Positions 52,469 to 61,644 of a stretch of 64,000 nt of DNA are shown here, piece after piece. Position 1 is the stretch's first letter; each line of letters begins with the position of its first letter. Location of the stretch: positions 2,542,001-2,606,000 of the forward strand of contig CP128857.1 in NCBI GenBank assembly GCA_030388725.1, given 5' to 3'. This stretch comes from Prodigiosinella aquatilis (lineage in GTDB: Bacteria; Pseudomonadota; Gammaproteobacteria; Enterobacterales; Enterobacteriaceae). The notes under the pieces were generated by a model. It did not search any database and was not told the origin of the DNA. It worked only from the letters and a program-made list of their open reading frames with translations. The position numbers and the translations under genes are program-made.

Positions 52469-53020
52469 ATGTTCCCCTTACTGACACCCAACTAGCAATT
52501 TGCCCCTTCGCCAATGATGGTATTCCCCAGTTTGTCGATACGGTGTTGGAGTCTGTCAACACTGTCGGGCGCTGGCTACCCTGGTGTACATCCACTTACA
52601 GCACTATAGAAGCCACAGACTGGTTCACCTTCTGTGACCAGAGCAGGCAGGCACATACCGTGGTTGATCTTGGTATTTTTTGACCGGTCATCCGAAAGAT
52701 TTTTAGGTGGTATCTCTATTAATGAAATTCAGCCGATTCGCCAAATGGGTAATATTGGTTACTGGATACGGCAATCCGCGCAAGGAAAAGGTATCGCGCT
52801 TGAAGCCGTTAACTCAATAGCCGTATACGGATTCAGTCAGCTAAAACTAACCAGGCTGGTAATTGTGGCGGGCGAAGAAGACAGGGCCAGTCGCCGGGTA
52901 GCAGAGAAAGCGGGAGCGCACTATGAAAGCATCGCCAGAAACCGGATCATCATCCGGCAGCAGCCGATCGATACTGCCATATATTCACTGGTTCCCGCAA
53001 ATAGCCTTCATGCCCGTTAA
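52469..53020 (+). pseudogene. GNAT N-acetyltransferase (RimJ/RimL type), frameshifted
   Basis: An acetyltransferase coding region spread over two frames. From the ATG at 52469 (ribosome binding site AGGTAAG) translation stops after MFPLLTPN. The neighbouring frame reads TDTQLAICPFANDGIPQFVD, then ESVNTVGRWLPWCTSTYSTI and WFTFCDQSRQAHTVVDLGIF, ending at TGA 52681. The first frame then resumes as DRSSERFLGGISINEIQPIR, NIGYWIRQSAQGKGIALEAV (acetyl-CoA binding Q-x-x-G-x-G/A) and AEKAGAHYESIARNR. Shifts fall at the CCCC run near 52472-52476 and the TTTTTT run at 52676-52681. Unless these are sequencing errors the gene is inactive. Confidence 0.8.
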
Positions 53021-53033
53021 AGAGGCACAGTGC

Positions 53034-54602
53034 TTACTCGTCTTCTTCCCCATTGACTTTACGATTGCTAAGCCCGTACTCCCGCAGTTTATTGGCTATC
53101 GCAGTATGAGAAACACCAAGCCGTTTCGCCAGCTTGCGAGTGCTGGGATAGGTCTGGTAGAGACGAGTCAGTACCGAGCGTTCGAAACGTTTACTGATAT
53201 CGTCTAGCGACCCCTCCAATGGTTCATCACTCTGTGGCAACTCAGCCACGAAAGCGGGCAGATCGATATCCTGCAAACGCAACTCATTGCCATTCAGTTG
53301 AGCGAGTGCGCGATAGATGGTGTTTTTCAACTGACGCACATTGCCGGGCCAGCCGTATTGCGGCAGCAGATTACGCAGTTCCGGCACCAATTTTGGTCTT
53401 GGTATGCCTTGCTCATCCGCAAAACGAGCCACAAACAGTTCGGTCAATGGCATAATATCCGCCGGACGATCACGCAACGGCGGCAACGTCAGCGTCAGCA
53501 CATTGAGGCGGTAATAGAGATCTTCACGAAACTGACCGTGCTGTACCAGTTCCAGCAGATTCTTCTGCGTGGCGCAAATAACCCGCACGTCCACATGAAC
53601 TTCATGCTCTTCCCCTACCCGACGGAACGTACCATCATTGAGAAAGCGCAGCAGTTTAGTCTGCATCTGAGGTGACATTTCTCCCACCTCATCCAGCAAT
53701 ACCGACCCCCCATTAGCCTGTTCAAAAAATCCCTTTTTACCTTCCAGTGCATTGGGATAAGCACCCGGCGCATAACCGTAAAGTTCACTTTCCATAACGT
53801 CATCCGGCAAAGCCGCGCAATTCAGTGCCAGGAACGGTTCTTTTCCACGGGTACTGCGCAGATGGCACGCCCGTGCCAGCATATCTTTACCGGTGCCCGT
53901 TTCACCCACTATCAACAGCGGCGCATCCAGCATCGCCAATTTTCTTGCCTGATCGATCACCTGCCGCATCTTAGGGCTGATAGCGACCAGATGATCAAAT
54001 TCGCTGTCATCATTAATGCCGATCGCCTGCAACTGGCGTCCCATACGCGCCGCAGATTTCAACATTATCAGCGCACCGACAATCGTCGGTTTAGCGGTAT
54101 CGTCGTCCAGATATACCGGTGTTATTTCCAGCAGAAAATCCTGACTCTGGATCACTACTCGCTCGGTTTCTGGCACACTACCCAGCTCCAGCCAATGGGT
54201 AAAATTATATCCGTGGATCAATTGGCCAAGGGTGAGGTTACGGGCCTTCTCCACCGGTAATCCAAACAGCCTCAACGCCGCCGCATTGATCAATTCCACT
54301 TTCCCTCTCAGGTCGAGGGAAAACACCGGTTCCGGCATTGACTCCAACAAGGCGTTCAACGCTCGGTGCTCACGTTCGGAAGGCATAAAAGCAACGGTTC
54401 GGACATCGCTGATACCATCAATACGGCGAATTTCTGCCATCAATCCCCGGAAGTCATCAAAACTCAGGCTCGCGAAATTGAGATAAATTCGGCCAGCGGG
54501 ATCAATTTCAATCCCGCGCAAATCAATATGACGGAGTACCAGCAAATCCAACAGTTCGCGGGTTAGACCAATACGGTCTTCACAAAAAACTTCCAGACGC
54601 AT
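53034..54602 (-). CDS. tyrR: Aromatic amino acid regulator TyrR
   Basis: A 522-residue regulator of aromatic amino acid biosynthesis and transport genes. The N-terminal ACT domain (MRLEVFCEDRIGLTRELLDL), PAS domain (about 78-120), AAA+ domain with GETGTGKDMLARACH (near 232), and C-terminal Fis-like HTH (STRKLAKRLGVSHTAIANKL) are all in order. The sigma-54 contact loop GAFTGA is absent (YGYAPGAYPNALEGKKGFFE), as expected for TyrR, which works with sigma-70. An ATG at 54602 follows an in-frame TTG, which I do not use. Confidence 0.96.
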   Translation of the reverse strand: MRLEVFCEDRIGLTRELLDLLVLRHIDLRGIEIDPAGRIYLNFASLSFDDFRGLMAEIRRIDGISDVRTVAFMPSEREHRALNALLESMPEPVFSLDLRGKVELINAAALRLFGLPVEKARNLTLGQLIHGYNFTHWLELGSVPETERVVIQSQDFLLEITPVYLDDDTAKPTIVGALIMLKSAARMGRQLQAIGINDDSEFDHLVAISPKMRQVIDQARKLAMLDAPLLIVGETGTGKDMLARACHLRSTRGKEPFLALNCAALPDDVMESELYGYAPGAYPNALEGKKGFFEQANGGSVLLDEVGEMSPQMQTKLLRFLNDGTFRRVGEEHEVHVDVRVICATQKNLLELVQHGQFREDLYYRLNVLTLTLPPLRDRPADIMPLTELFVARFADEQGIPRPKLVPELRNLLPQYGWPGNVRQLKNTIYRALAQLNGNELRLQDIDLPAFVAELPQSDEPLEGSLDDISKRFERSVLTRLYQTYPSTRKLAKRLGVSHTAIANKLREYGLSNRKVNGEEDE

Positions 54603-54681
54603 CAACGACAGCCTTCTTAATCAGGTGCGGCAGAGGATAAAACCTGATGATACCCTTTCACCGTCACAGGATGAAGTAAAG

Positions 54682-54699
54682 TGTCAGCAAAAGTTGACA
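54682..54699. promoter_or_regulatory. Candidate TyrR box upstream of tyrR
   Basis: TGTCAGCAAAAGTTGACA has the 18-bp architecture of the TyrR box TGTAAA-N6-TTTACA, matching 4 of 6 and 5 of 6 arm positions, and lies 80 bp before the tyrR start. It fits autoregulation, known in E. coli. Confidence 0.55.
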
Positions 54700-54775
54700 G
54701 TCAACGAATAATTCAAACACGGTGCAATACCCGCTTCAGCACGGCGAACCACTATTCCAATAGCAGCGATTAAAT

Positions 54776-56320
54776 TTACGGGAATGGCGTAGTTACCATG
54801 GATACGATCGTTCTTACACCCTCGATATAGTTACCAACGCGCAGATTTTCGTCCTGATTGTTCTGATTGTCGTCTGCATTCAATAACGGCACGAACACAT
54901 AGCTGCTTTTTAATAGACGAACCGGGCCATTAATCGGCGGTGAAATACCCACCATACGATTTTTTTCCGCTGCAATCCCCCTGGGGGCGGTTATTCCCTT
55001 TACCGCCCATATCGCAAACGGGGAATCCATCGGTGTTCTGACCGCGACGGCACTGCCTGGTGAGGCCAGCATCGTCATGGAAATCAGACGAGGATAATGA
55101 TTCCGCTCCTGTAACGAAGGTGAGTCAGCGCGGATGATATGAAAACCTTTGGATACCACATACGTTTTCAGCAAATCGTAGAGATACTCCGGCGGAGCTT
55201 CCGGTACCGTTCGGAGGTTAATACTGGCGGTAGCCGTAGCCGGTATGACCGTCATAGCCCGTCGACCGGTATCCCCGGCATTGAGACCGATAATATCCAA
55301 CGAAGGGTATTGCAGCGCCTCAATAGGATTGTCCGCAATCTTATCCAACTGATTCACACCATAGCGGTTTTCTATCGTTCCAGGCGATGGAGCAGATTCG
55401 GCCATCTGTTTACGATCGCTGTCGCTGATTTTTACCCGATCATAAAAACCGGGGATCGTTACCCGGCCATTCGCGTCCTTCATACTGCCCAGCAACGCTG
55501 CCAGCTGCATGGCCGGATTAGCGATAATGTTGCCATAAGCCCCACTGTGCGCACCGACAATAGGACCAAAAACTGTCATATCCACCTGGATGCTACCCCG
55601 ATAACCAAAGGTGATCATCGGCTTATCATTATCTGACATGGCACCATTGAAAATGACGATACCGTCGTTTTTAAGCTGCGCCGCATTCTGTGCCACCACT
55701 CGAATAAGATGTGGTGATCCCCGTCGTTCTTCTGAGTCCAGCAATACTTTGATGTTTACCGTCGTTGGTGTATTCGATCCCTTCAGTGCATCTATCGCCG
55801 CCAGAAATATGCCAATGGTTCCTTTACCATCAGCGGCAGAATGAGCAAAGATACGCCACTCCGGGTCGAGTGCGGACGTGGTTAACAGATGATTGTCAGG
55901 CTGTACCTGCCATCCGCCTTTTCCATCATTAACTTTCAGTATCGGTTTCCAGGGATCGGTTTTCCACTCGGTTGCAGTGATAGGTCGCCCATCGAAGTGC
56001 ATATAAAACAGGATGGTTTTGCGGTTCGGCTGTGGTTTCCCCCATTCGGCGTAAACCATGGGACGTAAATCATTCTTCAATTGCTGAGTAATGAATCCAC
56101 GCTTCTTAAGTGCGTTGATAAGCCATGTAGCATTGTGCTGAATATCGGACGATGACGCCGTGCTATCAGGCAATGTCAACCAGTCCAGGTATTCGGGGAA
56201 ACTGCCTTGTGCATAACGTTGAGCATCGGCGGGTGCCAGCACCAATTGTGCCTGGGCAGATAAAGAGAGCAACACAGAACAGAGTAGTCCGGTAATAATG
56301 ATTTTTTTACAGTGGTGCAT
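54776..56320 (-). CDS. Exported M20-family metallopeptidase
   Basis: A 514-residue zinc peptidase with a signal peptide when started at the ATG complementary to 56318-56320 (MHHCKKIIITGLLCSVLLSL, cleavage after SAQA). A longer frame to 56437 lacks a signal sequence. M20 metal-ligand regions are visible: FYMHFDGRPI, FAHSAADGKGTIGIFLAAID, and LLDSEERRGSPHLI with the catalytic Glu. The bulge domain contains VDMTVFGPIVGAHSGAYGNI. Substrate unknown; peptides or acylated amino acids are usual. It separates tyrR from ycjF, which are adjacent in E. coli. Confidence 0.85.
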   Translation of the reverse strand: MHHCKKIIITGLLCSVLLSLSAQAQLVLAPADAQRYAQGSFPEYLDWLTLPDSTASSSDIQHNATWLINALKKRGFITQQLKNDLRPMVYAEWGKPQPNRKTILFYMHFDGRPITATEWKTDPWKPILKVNDGKGGWQVQPDNHLLTTSALDPEWRIFAHSAADGKGTIGIFLAAIDALKGSNTPTTVNIKVLLDSEERRGSPHLIRVVAQNAAQLKNDGIVIFNGAMSDNDKPMITFGYRGSIQVDMTVFGPIVGAHSGAYGNIIANPAMQLAALLGSMKDANGRVTIPGFYDRVKISDSDRKQMAESAPSPGTIENRYGVNQLDKIADNPIEALQYPSLDIIGLNAGDTGRRAMTVIPATATASINLRTVPEAPPEYLYDLLKTYVVSKGFHIIRADSPSLQERNHYPRLISMTMLASPGSAVAVRTPMDSPFAIWAVKGITAPRGIAAEKNRMVGISPPINGPVRLLKSSYVFVPLLNADDNQNNQDENLRVGNYIEGVRTIVSMVTTPFP

Positions 56321-56508
56321 AAGCAAACATCCCGTCAATGGAAGAGAAGCATACACATATCGGTATTTGCATGAAACCCGTACTTGGTATACATGACTAT
56401 GCTTATCATAACGGTACTGATGAATGCACCAAAACATGAACGTTTTCTTGACTAATAGTAAGAAATTTCAGGAGAAATGCCAGATATCATCCCATCGTGC
56501 TGAAACTG

Positions 56509-57552
56509 TCAGGATGTTTTATGCATGATGGCCTTAACCCGTCCTATAAGCTCACGACGAAAATCACCCAACCGTGGTTTATCATCCAGCCAGGGCAAAG
56601 GACGACACAGCTCCATTGCTTTGATGCCTAAACGAGCGGTCAACAGACCAGCACCAATACCCTGTGCGGCACGAGCCGACACTCTGGCGGCCAGATCCTG
56701 CGACATCCAGTCCATGCCAATTTCTCTCACCAGCTCAGATGCGCCAGCAAAAGCGATGTTCAGCAGAACCAGACGGAACAGTCGTAGACGGCTGAAATAC
56801 CCCAGTTCAATGCCATAAAGCGTTGCGATACGGTTAATCAACCGCAGGTTACGCCAGGCAATAAACGCCATATCCACCAGTGCCAGTGGGCTGACAGCAA
56901 TCATCAATGCTGACTCGGCAGCAGAGCTGCTAATCTCCCGTCGGGCGTGATTATCCAGCACAGGCTGTACCAACCGGGCATACAGTTCGACAACCTCCCT
57001 ATCGTTATGGGTATCATGCAGCGACGCCTGCCAACGTTGTATCGCCGGATGTCCTTGATCCAACCCTGCCTGTCGGGCCAGTTTTTCACAGAATCCCCGT
57101 CCGGCGCCAACGCTGTGACTGTGCAACAGATCACGCGCAATATCGCGCTCTTCCGCCCGCAAGCGCAGGCGATAAAGCCGGCGCCACTCGATCACCAGCG
57201 AACCAACACCCGCGCCGACGATCAAACTGCCAGCGGCAATACCGCCCAACGCTATCCAGTCTTGTGCCAGCCAGGCGTGATACAGAGATTGCCCTCCCTG
57301 CGCCAGCGCGCTGATGCCAAACAACGTGATCCCCGCCATCACCATACGTCGCCATAGGCTACGTTTAGGGTGCAAAACATCATTGATAACCGCTTCCGCC
57401 ATCCCGTCTTCCGGCAGTTCACTGGCGGGATCCTGTGGGGTAAACCGTTGTGCGTCTTGCTCATCAAAAGTCTGATTCGCACGCAATGTCGGCTGCGGCT
57501 CTTCTGGCTCGTTCTGCTCAAAAGTAATGCGCGGCTTCAGCGGTTCATTCAT
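56509..57552 (-). CDS. ycjF: Inner-membrane protein YcjF (psp regulon)
   Basis: A 347-residue DUF697/TIGR01620 membrane protein with two hydrophobic segments near residues 70-120 (MVMAGITLFGISALAQGGQS, LGGIAAGSLIVGAGVGSLVI) and a conserved C-terminal part. It is co-induced with the phage-shock genes. The ATG overlaps the ycjX stop (57549), so the pair is translationally coupled. Function unknown. Confidence 0.93.
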   Translation of the reverse strand: MNEPLKPRITFEQNEPEEPQPTLRANQTFDEQDAQRFTPQDPASELPEDGMAEAVINDVLHPKRSLWRRMVMAGITLFGISALAQGGQSLYHAWLAQDWIALGGIAAGSLIVGAGVGSLVIEWRRLYRLRLRAEERDIARDLLHSHSVGAGRGFCEKLARQAGLDQGHPAIQRWQASLHDTHNDREVVELYARLVQPVLDNHARREISSSAAESALMIAVSPLALVDMAFIAWRNLRLINRIATLYGIELGYFSRLRLFRLVLLNIAFAGASELVREIGMDWMSQDLAARVSARAAQGIGAGLLTARLGIKAMELCRPLPWLDDKPRLGDFRRELIGRVKAIMHKTS

Positions 57553-58958
57553 CGCAATTTATCTCCCAATAAAAACTCCATCACCGTATCCAGCCGGATA
57601 TGCGGCAACGGCGTATCCACACTCATTTCCTGCGGGCGGAACTGATCAAAATGGAACCCCTGCTCACGCCAGAATGTCGCGCCTGGAAGGTGAGCCGGTA
57701 CGTCGCCAGGATAGAGTGTCAGTAGTTGTCCATCGCTGAGTCGGTGCCCCTTCAAGGCCGGGATTTTCTGTCCCTGATGTTCCACGATGCCACCTTGTGT
57801 CGATTGAATGGCAGCGATACCGGCACAATCGATGCTAATACCTTCAAAGGCAGCACTCTGTCTGGCTTCCTGCACCAATTGCTGCAATAACGACACCAGA
57901 TTGGTGTGCTGATCGGCGGTAATATGGTCCGATTTTGTGGCAGCAAACATCAGCTTATCAATGCGAGGGGAAAACAGACGGTGCAACAATGTACGTTTAC
58001 CATAATGGAAACTTTGCATCAGTTGCGTCAGGGCAAGACGCATATCGTTGAACGCATTGACACCACTATTCAGTGGTTGCAGGCAATCCACCAGTACTAT
58101 CTGACGGTCGAAGCGTACAAAGTGACGTTTATAAAAATCTTTAACAATGGACTGACAATAGTAGTCAAAACGCTGGCGCAGCATGCCGATGTTGGTACGA
58201 ACATCCGCTTGAGACAGTCGGGACTCCCCCTGCACATCCAACCGGGGCCAGGGAAAGAATTGCAGTACCGGCGCACCCGCCAGATCACCAGGTAACACAA
58301 ACCGTCCGGGCTGAATGAAATGGAAACCTTCCTGCTTACATTTCAGCAGATAATCCGTGTAGGCCTGAGCGATAGCCGCCAGTTGGTTTTCATCCGCCGG
58401 AGCCAGAGGGTCCAGTTTTTCACACAGCGTCAGCCAAGGCTGCGCCCAGGCGATGCGATCCCCTTGCAACAATCCGGTCATCTGTCGTGACCAGTCAAGA
58501 TAACGCTGTTCCAGCAACGGCAGATCCAACAACCATTCGCCAGGATAATCGACAATTTCCAGATACAGGGTCGACGTGTCTTTAAAATGCCGGAGCAGAG
58601 AATCATGAGAGCGATAACGCAGCGCCAGTCGGATCTCACTGACACCACGGGTCGGTGTCGGCCACGCGGGCGGAGAACTATACAGCGCAGCGATGCCTTC
58701 ATCGTAAGCAAATCGCGGGACACCCAGGTCGCGCTGAGGAATGCGTTTTGCACCCAGTAGCCGCCCTTCCCTGACGGCAGAAAAAAGCGGCAATCTGGCG
58801 CCGCTATGTAGATGAAGTAACTGGTTGACAAACGCCGTGATAAACGCCGTTTTACCGCTGCGGCTCAACCCAGTCACCGCCAATCGTAAATGACGGTCGA
58901 CACCACGGTTTACCAACGAGCCTAACTCGTTTTGCAGTCGATTAAGAGGATGAGACAT
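57549..58958 (-). CDS. ycjX: P-loop GTPase-like protein YcjX (psp regulon)
   Basis: A 469-residue DUF463 protein with a P-loop, LAVTGLSRSGKTAFITAFVN near residue 35. I use the ATG complementary to 58956-58958, which has AGGAGTGCC upstream and gives MSHPLNRLQNELGSL; a frame to 59006 adds 16 residues. Other conserved parts are LYLEIVDYPGEWLLDLPLLE and VLVDCLQPLNSG. It follows pspC with a 124-bp gap and no pspD. It belongs to the PspF/sigma-54 regulon in E. coli. Confidence 0.94.
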   Translation of the reverse strand: MSHPLNRLQNELGSLVNRGVDRHLRLAVTGLSRSGKTAFITAFVNQLLHLHSGARLPLFSAVREGRLLGAKRIPQRDLGVPRFAYDEGIAALYSSPPAWPTPTRGVSEIRLALRYRSHDSLLRHFKDTSTLYLEIVDYPGEWLLDLPLLEQRYLDWSRQMTGLLQGDRIAWAQPWLTLCEKLDPLAPADENQLAAIAQAYTDYLLKCKQEGFHFIQPGRFVLPGDLAGAPVLQFFPWPRLDVQGESRLSQADVRTNIGMLRQRFDYYCQSIVKDFYKRHFVRFDRQIVLVDCLQPLNSGVNAFNDMRLALTQLMQSFHYGKRTLLHRLFSPRIDKLMFAATKSDHITADQHTNLVSLLQQLVQEARQSAAFEGISIDCAGIAAIQSTQGGIVEHQGQKIPALKGHRLSDGQLLTLYPGDVPAHLPGATFWREQGFHFDQFRPQEMSVDTPLPHIRLDTVMEFLLGDKLR

Positions 58959-59082
58959 GGCACTCCTGTTCCTTGTAACGCTTTCGGACACTCGGTGCGT
59001 TATCATTTTACCGCGTTCAACACCAAAAAATACGACACAACGCCCGCTTGCCGAAGCAGCGCGGCATCATGTACCAGTAAGG

Positions 59083-59442
59083 TTAAAGCTGACGGAATCG
59101 ACTTTGTACCCCGAAAGTATCGGAAGTAATGTAGCGTTCAATATGCCGCAAACGCTGCTCGCTAGCGCGGAGCGTCGCATCGGCATCATCCAGCAATTGG
59201 CGTGGTGTCTGCGTCGGGGTTTCCCGGTAAAACGATGCAGGGGCCGGATCCAACACCAGGCTCAGAATGATATAGGCCACAGCGGTGATCAGAAATAGCC
59301 CAAAAAACACCGATAATATCGCGATAACTCGCACCAACTTCACAGGAACGTCAAAATAGCGGGCCAGACCAGCACAGACCCCTTTGATGATGCCTTCTTC
59401 CGGTAGAAGGTAGAGTTTTTTACCCGTCAAGGTACTGTTCAT
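59083..59442 (-). CDS. pspC: Phage shock protein PspC
   Basis: A 119-residue inner-membrane activator of the Psp response. The cytoplasmic PspC domain (LYLLPEEGIIKGVCAGLARYF) is followed by one membrane helix (IAILSVFFGLFLITAVAYII) and a C-terminal tail with leucine-zipper-like spacing. The start overlaps the pspB stop by one base. PspB and PspC sense membrane stress and relieve PspA inhibition of PspF. Confidence 0.95.
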   Translation of the reverse strand: MNSTLTGKKLYLLPEEGIIKGVCAGLARYFDVPVKLVRVIAILSVFFGLFLITAVAYIILSLVLDPAPASFYRETPTQTPRQLLDDADATLRASEQRLRHIERYITSDTFGVQSRFRQL

Positions 59443-59669
59443 CAGGATTGTCTCCAGCTTGGATGTTCCGCGTCCAGAATCTCTTCCAGCGCCGCAATAC
59501 GTTCTCGCATACGGTTTGCATCTTCTGTCAATCTGACCAAATGCTGTATGTCATCTTGACTGAGTTGAGCATTGTTTTTGCGCTGGCTGTAATGAAGCCA
59601 GAGCCATATCGGTGCCACAAACAGCATAAATATGGTTAGCGGTATCATAGTCAGAAACAAGGCACCCAT
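59442..59669 (-). CDS. pspB: Phage shock protein PspB
   Basis: A 75-residue inner-membrane protein: N-terminal membrane helix (LFLTMIPLTIFMLFVAPIWL) followed by a cytoplasmic coiled coil (DIQHLVRLTEDANRMRERIA). Partner of PspC. It lies 66 bp downstream of pspA in the same operon. Confidence 0.95.
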   Translation of the reverse strand: MGALFLTMIPLTIFMLFVAPIWLWLHYSQRKNNAQLSQDDIQHLVRLTEDANRMRERIAALEEILDAEHPSWRQS

Positions 59670-59735
59670 TTTTTCTCCTTAATTATTATGATGGTCAATC
59701 ATGGCAGCCGCCAAATTTAACGACTACCGTCGCCA

Positions 59736-60401
59736 TTACTCCATGGGTTTAACTTTAGCTTTCAACGCCGCCAGTTGCGCGTCAATTTCATCGTTAACTT
59801 TCAATTCGGCAAACTGCTGATCCAGCGATTTCTGTTTACCCAGACCCATACTCTCCCCTTCAGATTCCAGCGTATCTATCCGGCGCTCAAACTGTTCAAA
59901 ACGCGCCATAGCTTCATCCAGCTTACCACTATCCAATTGACGACGAACATCGCGGGAAGACGAGGCGGCCTGATGACGCAACGTCAGCGCCTGCTGACGA
60001 GCACGAGTTTCGGTCAATTTGTTTTCCAGCTCACCAATTTCCCGCTTCATACGCTCCAGCGTTTCATCCACATTGCTGGCTTCCTGTTCTAATACCGCCA
60101 TCAGATCCGTCAATTTCTGCTTTTCAATCAACGCCGCCCGGGCCAGATCGTCCTTATCTTTACGTAAGGCCAGCTCTGCTTTTTCCTGCCACTGAGACTG
60201 CTGTCTGTGAGCTTGTTCAATACGGCGCGTTAGCTGTTTTTTCTCTGCCAGTGCACGCGCGGAGGTCGAACGAACTTCCACCAGCGTATCTTCCATTTCC
60301 TGAATCATCAGCCTTACCAGTTTCTGCGGATCCTCCGCTTTATCCAGTAACGTATTGATGTTGGCATTCACGATATCGGCAAAACGAGAAAAAATACCCA
60401 T
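59736..60401 (-). CDS. pspA: Phage shock protein PspA
   Basis: A 221-residue ESCRT-III-like coiled-coil membrane effector that also inhibits PspF. The amphipathic start MGIFSRFADIVNANINTLLD supports the ATG at 60401; a further 11 codons upstream to 60434 are in frame but not conserved. The long helical region (residues 25-185) and C-terminal DAQLAALKAKVKP fit the family. Confidence 0.96.
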   Translation of the reverse strand: MGIFSRFADIVNANINTLLDKAEDPQKLVRLMIQEMEDTLVEVRSTSARALAEKKQLTRRIEQAHRQQSQWQEKAELALRKDKDDLARAALIEKQKLTDLMAVLEQEASNVDETLERMKREIGELENKLTETRARQQALTLRHQAASSSRDVRRQLDSGKLDEAMARFEQFERRIDTLESEGESMGLGKQKSLDQQFAELKVNDEIDAQLAALKAKVKPME

Positions 60402-60497
60402 AACATAATTCTCCTGATGATTTTCGGCGTGCATACGCCTGATTCAGTGATGTTATCAGCCACTGCGGATAACACCTTTGCGTGTCGATATAACCTA

Positions 60498-60514
60498 ATC
60501 AAACTTCATGCCAA
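60498..60514 (-). promoter_or_regulatory. Sigma-54-type promoter of the psp operon
   Basis: The minus strand reads TTGGCATGAAGTTTGAT, close to the consensus TTGGCACG-N4-TTGCT. The -24 GG is intact and spaced ten bases from the -12 position, where GA replaces GC. It lies between pspA and divergent pspF; PspF upstream sites are expected further right, near 60530-60620. Confidence 0.65.
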
Positions 60515-60631
60515 GTTTTATATTTACTTAACCACATGAAATATAAATACTTATTTTATTGCTGTTTTTTACACCACACATTATCATGGTCAAATAAGCC
60601 AATAATTGGTGAAAATGACAAGGCGAGTGTT

Positions 60632-61627
60632 ATGGATCATGAAAAAGAATCTCTATTGGGTGAAGCCAACAATTTTCTTGAAATGCTGGAACAGGTGTCA
60701 CAACTGGCGCAGCTTAATAAACCCGTACTGGTAATTGGCGAACGCGGTACCGGTAAAGAGCTGATCGCCAGCCGACTGCACTATTTGTCTCCCCGCTGGC
60801 AAGGGCCATTCATTTCCCTTAACTGTGCGGCATTAAATGAGAACCTACTCGACTCTGAACTGTTCGGACACGAAGCGGGCGCCTTTACTGGCGCACAAAA
60901 GCGCCATCTCGGGCGTTTCGAGCGTGCCGATGGTGGAACGTTATTCCTTGATGAACTGGCGACTGCCCCCATGCTGGTGCAGGAAAAACTATTGCGGGTC
61001 ATCGAATACGGTGTACTGGAACGCGTTGGTGGTGGACAGCCATTACAGGTGGATGTCCGGCTGGTCTGTGCTACTAACGACAATTTGCCGGCACTGGCTG
61101 AACAAGGAAAATTCCGTGCTGATCTGCTGGATCGTCTGGCATTTGACGTGGTGTATCTCCCCCCACTGCGTCAACGTCAGCAGGATATCATGTTGCTGGC
61201 TCAGCATTTTGCCGTGCAGATGTGCCGTGAGTTGGGCCAATCGTTGTTCCCGGGGTTCACACCGCATGCTGAACATACCTTGTTGCACTATGCCTGGCCT
61301 GGGAATATCCGGGAATTGAAAAATGTGGTGGAACGATCGGTATATCGCCATGCCAGCAGTGTGACAGCGCTGGATAATATTATTATTGATCCGTTCCAAA
61401 AGGCCATGCCAATACTACCGGACTTTACCGCCACTGCCAGCGATGCCCTTCCCGATTTACCGCTGGATATGCGTCGCTGGCAGCGGGATCAGGAAAAACA
61501 TCTGCTGGAGCAAGCACTGGCGCAGGCACGTTTCAATCAACGCAAAGCCGCGGAACTCCTGGGATTGACCTACCATCAGTTCCGCGGTTTGTTGAAAAAA
61601 CATGAATTATCCGTGAGTAATGAATAG
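60632..61627 (+). CDS. pspF: Psp operon transcriptional activator PspF
   Basis: A sigma-54 enhancer-binding protein of 331 residues without an N-terminal receiver. Walker A GERGTGKE is at 36-43 and the sigma-54 contact loop GAFTGA near 79-84 (ELFGHEAGAFTGAQKRH). Walker B is GGTLFLDELATA, and the C-terminal Fis-type HTH is FNQRKAAELLGLTYHQFRGL. The ATG at 60632 follows AAGGCGAG; an upstream ATG at 60536 would add 32 unrelated residues and overlap the psp regulatory region. Confidence 0.96.
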   Translation: MDHEKESLLGEANNFLEMLEQVSQLAQLNKPVLVIGERGTGKELIASRLHYLSPRWQGPFISLNCAALNENLLDSELFGHEAGAFTGAQKRHLGRFERADGGTLFLDELATAPMLVQEKLLRVIEYGVLERVGGGQPLQVDVRLVCATNDNLPALAEQGKFRADLLDRLAFDVVYLPPLRQRQQDIMLLAQHFAVQMCRELGQSLFPGFTPHAEHTLLHYAWPGNIRELKNVVERSVYRHASSVTALDNIIIDPFQKAMPILPDFTATASDALPDLPLDMRRWQRDQEKHLLEQALAQARFNQRKAAELLGLTYHQFRGLLKKHELSVSNE

Positions 61628-61644
61628 CTGGCATTAGACACGCC

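Noticed and set aside
52634..53020. Stand-alone 128-residue acetyltransferase
   Set aside because: It lacks the N-terminal half of the fold, which is found intact upstream in another frame; treated as a frameshifted gene.
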